NCBI GenBank assembly: GCA_029987045.1
Contig: DALTWN010000027.1
Location: 1-9,135 of the forward strand
DNA length: 9,135 bases
Source of the DNA: Methanocorpusculum sp.
GTDB taxonomy: Archaea > Halobacteriota > Methanomicrobia > Methanomicrobiales > Methanocorpusculaceae
Direction: 5' to 3'
The notes beneath the pieces were generated by a model. The model made no database searches and was not told the DNA's origin. It was given only the letters and a program-made list of their open reading frames with translations. Below are positions 7,348 to 9,135 of the stretch, piece after piece. The translations under genes were made by a program, and so were the position numbers. Positions within the stretch are counted from its first letter, which is position 1. Each line of letters starts with the position of its first letter.

Positions 7348-8519
7348 GGAGTATCACGTCCGAGGACTTCCTTCAAGATGGCAATTGCCTGTTCCAGAAC
7401 ATCCTGCGGAATATTGAGTGCCGGAAGAAGCCGAAGCTTGTCTTTGGCAGTAAGACAGATCAGACCAGCTGCAAAACATTCCTTCATGACGACATCGAGC
7501 GGACGGGTCGGTTTGACACCGATAATCAAACCGGTGCCGGTAACCAGTTCCACGCCTTTTGCCCCGGTAAGAGACGACCGGATGTATTCGCCTTTCTTCC
7601 TGACATCGGCAAGAAGCTTATCATCGATACGGTTGATTATGGAAAGTGCCCCTGCCGACGCGACCGGGTTTCCGCCGAAGGTAGACCCGTGATCACTGGC
7701 TTTCAGAACGAACTCAGTTTTTTCCCCGAACATACAGGCACCGATCGGCAGACCGCCGCCAAGACCTTTTGCGGTCGTCACGATATCCGGGTTGACTCCG
7801 TAGTTCATGTAGGCATAGAGAGCACCGGTACGGCCGTTTCCGGTCTGGACTTCATCCACGATGAAGATGATATCCTCCTTTTTACAGATGTCTGCAATGC
7901 CTTTGACGAATGCATCGGAAAGGACATTGACACCGCCTTCTCCCTGGACACATTCGACCATGATACCTGCAACCTTGTTTGCGGAAACCAGGTCTTCGAC
8001 AGATTTGAGATCGTTTGCCGTCGCATAGACGAACCCGTCGGTCAGCGGCGTAAAGCTCTGGTGGAACACATCCTGTCCGGTCGCGGCAAGCGTCGTGATG
8101 GTCCGTCCATGGAAACTGTTCTTCAGCGTGATGATGGTATAGTAGGACGGATCCTTGTGTTCGGCAGCATATTTGCGTGCGGTCTTGATTGCGCATTCAT
8201 TCGCTTCCGCACCGGAATTGCCGAAAAACACCTTCTTCATACCGGTCCGTTTACAGAGCGTTTCAGCAAGGAGCACACACGGTTCCGAATAGTACAGATT
8301 CGACGTGTGCTGATACTTCTTCATCTGCGCAGTCGTTGCGGCAATCCATTCTTCATCGGCAAGACCGAAGGTGTTCACCGCAATACCGGACCCCAGATCA
8401 ATGTAGGTCTTTCCGTTCACATCAGTAATGATCGATCCTTTTCCCGATGCAACTTCGATTGGCGACCTGCCGTACGTATTTGCAACGTACTGTGCATCCT
8501 TTTCCATCAGATCAGTCAT
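7344..8519 (-). CDS. argD: Acetylornithine aminotransferase
   Basis: PLP-dependent class III aminotransferase that converts N-acetylglutamate semialdehyde and glutamate to N-acetylornithine and 2-oxoglutarate. Visible landmarks are GNSGAEANE at 100-108 (phosphate binding), SFHGRT at 135-140, VDEVQTG at 221-227 with D222 positioned to contact the PLP ring nitrogen, the Schiff-base lysine K251 in TTAKGLGGGLPIGA, and STFGGNP at 279-285. The 391-residue length is usual. Several segments (QHTSNLYYSEP, RTGMKKVFFGNSGAEANE) resemble clostridial ArgD closely in my recall. The ATG start is supported by a strong Shine-Dalgarno sequence lying within the end of argB. It begins two bases after argB and overlaps argF by four. 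Family members can act on related substrates such as succinyldiaminopimelate or ornithine, but the argB and argF neighbours support the arginine role. Confidence 0.95.
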   Translation of the reverse strand: MTDLMEKDAQYVANTYGRSPIEVASGKGSIITDVNGKTYIDLGSGIAVNTFGLADEEWIAATTAQMKKYQHTSNLYYSEPCVLLAETLCKRTGMKKVFFGNSGAEANECAIKTARKYAAEHKDPSYYTIITLKNSFHGRTITTLAATGQDVFHQSFTPLTDGFVYATANDLKSVEDLVSANKVAGIMVECVQGEGGVNVLSDAFVKGIADICKKEDIIFIVDEVQTGNGRTGALYAYMNYGVNPDIVTTAKGLGGGLPIGACMFGEKTEFVLKASDHGSTFGGNPVASAGALSIINRIDDKLLADVRKKGEYIRSSLTGAKGVELVTGTGLIIGVKPTRPLDVVMKECFAAGLICLTAKDKLRLLPALNIPQDVLEQAIAILKEVLGRDTP

Positions 8520-8521
8520 AC

Positions 8522-9135
8522 TCAGGCCTCCTTGACCAAGGTGCCGGAACCTTCATCGGTCAGGAGTTCGAGGAGGATAGCATGCGGCACTCTGCCATCA
8601 AGAATGACAACTTTCCGGACGCCATGTTCAATCGCTTCGATACAGCACTCAACCTTGGGCACCATACCGCCGGAAATTGTACCGTCTGCAAACAGATGTT
8701 TGGCTTCTGCAACGGTGAGTTCGGAAATCAGGGTAGACGGATCATCCTTGTCCTTCAGGATACCTGCAATATCAGTAAGCATAATCAGACGTTTTGCCTT
8801 CAGTGCTCCTGCGATGTGGGCGGCTGCCGTATCACCGTTGATATTGTAGACATTGCCTTCCTTATCGCAACCGATGGTCGAGATGACCGGGATATACCCA
8901 TTCTCCAGCAAATCATTGACCGGCTGGATATTGATTTTCGTGATGTCACCGACGTACCCGAGCTTGACATCCTTCATCTTTGCTTCGATAAGTTTGCCGT
9001 CGATACCCGAGATACCCATCGCCTTACCGCCGATCATCTCCAGGAAATTGACGAGCGACTTGTTGATCTTGCCGGCAAGAACCATCTGCGCGAGATCGAC
9101 GGTCTCCTTGTCCGTCACACGCAATCCGTCGACGA
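8522..9135 (-). CDS. argB: Acetylglutamate kinase, N-terminus beyond the window
   Basis: Amino-acid-kinase-fold enzyme that phosphorylates N-acetylglutamate, the second step of arginine synthesis and often its arginine-regulated step. About 203 residues are present of an expected 285 to 300; the N-terminal part, with the glycine-rich nucleotide-binding region, lies past the right edge. The frame runs open to the end and encodes the family motif VDGLRVTD at the boundary, so the TTG codon within it at 9124 is not a true start. Other landmarks, counted from that VDG valine, are NGDTAAAHIAGAL near 97-109, TDIAGILKDKDDPSTL near 119-134 and ISGGMVPKVECCIEA near 152-166. The wording of the last two segments is of the bacterial, clostridial-like type. 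Whether it has the extra N-terminal helix linked to arginine feedback cannot be seen. It is the first visible gene of the operon; argC and argJ may lie upstream. Confidence 0.96.
   Translation of the reverse strand, partial: VDGLRVTDKETVDLAQMVLAGKINKSLVNFLEMIGGKAMGISGIDGKLIEAKMKDVKLGYVGDITKINIQPVNDLLENGYIPVISTIGCDKEGNVYNINGDTAAAHIAGALKAKRLIMLTDIAGILKDKDDPSTLISELTVAEAKHLFADGTISGGMVPKVECCIEAIEHGVRKVVILDGRVPHAILLELLTDEGSGTLVKEA
8527..8533 (-). promoter_or_regulatory. Shine-Dalgarno site of argD inside argB
   Basis: AAGGAGG on the minus strand lies seven bases before the argD ATG and is read within the last codons of argB. It is the strongest ribosome binding site among the internal operon junctions. 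It suggests that argD can be initiated on its own, unlike argF, which has only the ATGA overlap. Confidence 0.7.

Noticed and set aside
6388..8849. Two long plus-strand open frames, 434 and 386 codons, meeting in a 4-base overlap opposite argF, argD and argB
   Set aside because: They lie antisense to three genes with complete family motifs. Their translations are rich in Arg, His, Ile and Phe with no recognisable domain, as expected for the complement of coding DNA with biased codon use. The apparent overlap is a coincidence of frames.
9122..9124. TTG as the start codon of argB
   Set aside because: The codon lies within the conserved VDGLRVTD motif of acetylglutamate kinases, and the frame stays open upstream to the window end, so the true start lies outside.

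Overview
The window looks like a piece of a methanogenic archaeal chromosome, most likely from the Methanomicrobiales (a Methanocorpusculum-like organism is my best guess). The strongest sign is the gene at 2006-3175, a member of the archaeal Nre DNA-repair family with an N-terminal cysteine cluster and a C-terminal PCNA-binding motif. The carbamoyl-phosphate synthase also contains stretches I associate with archaeal CarB. By contrast, the argB, argD and argF products read like bacterial, especially clostridial, enzymes, which suggests old lateral transfer of an arginine block. The genus and the transfer are inferences from remembered family features, not from a search.

Layout. From the right edge, five genes run leftwards on the minus strand in one very tight series: argB (cut by the window end), argD, argF, carB and the Nre gene. 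The junctions are a 2-base gap, a 4-base ATGA overlap, an 11-base gap and a 3-base gap, so they are almost certainly one operon. ArgB phosphorylates N-acetylglutamate, ArgD makes N-acetylornithine, CarB (with a CarA that is not in view) makes carbamoyl phosphate, and ArgF joins ornithine and carbamoyl phosphate into citrulline. argC and argJ would be expected upstream of argB, beyond the edge. The DNA-repair gene at the end of this biosynthetic operon is the odd member.

Between the Nre stop codon and the next minus-strand gene lies a 153-base spacer. It is almost filled by six tandem copies of a 23-base unit at exactly constant spacing (1867-2004). The array abuts the Shine-Dalgarno sequence of the downstream gene, an AAA_14/DUF4143-type ATPase with a nuclease-like C-terminal domain (578-1852). 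This array is the most interesting non-coding signal in the window and looks like a multi-site operator or other protein-binding array.

At the left edge a plus-strand gene (up to 514), probably cut by the window start, encodes a protein I do not recognise, apparently ending in a winged-helix-like domain. It converges on the ATPase gene across a 63-base gap. I see no tRNA or rRNA gene, CRISPR array, insertion sequence or integrase. No stretch longer than 300 bases lacks a gene.
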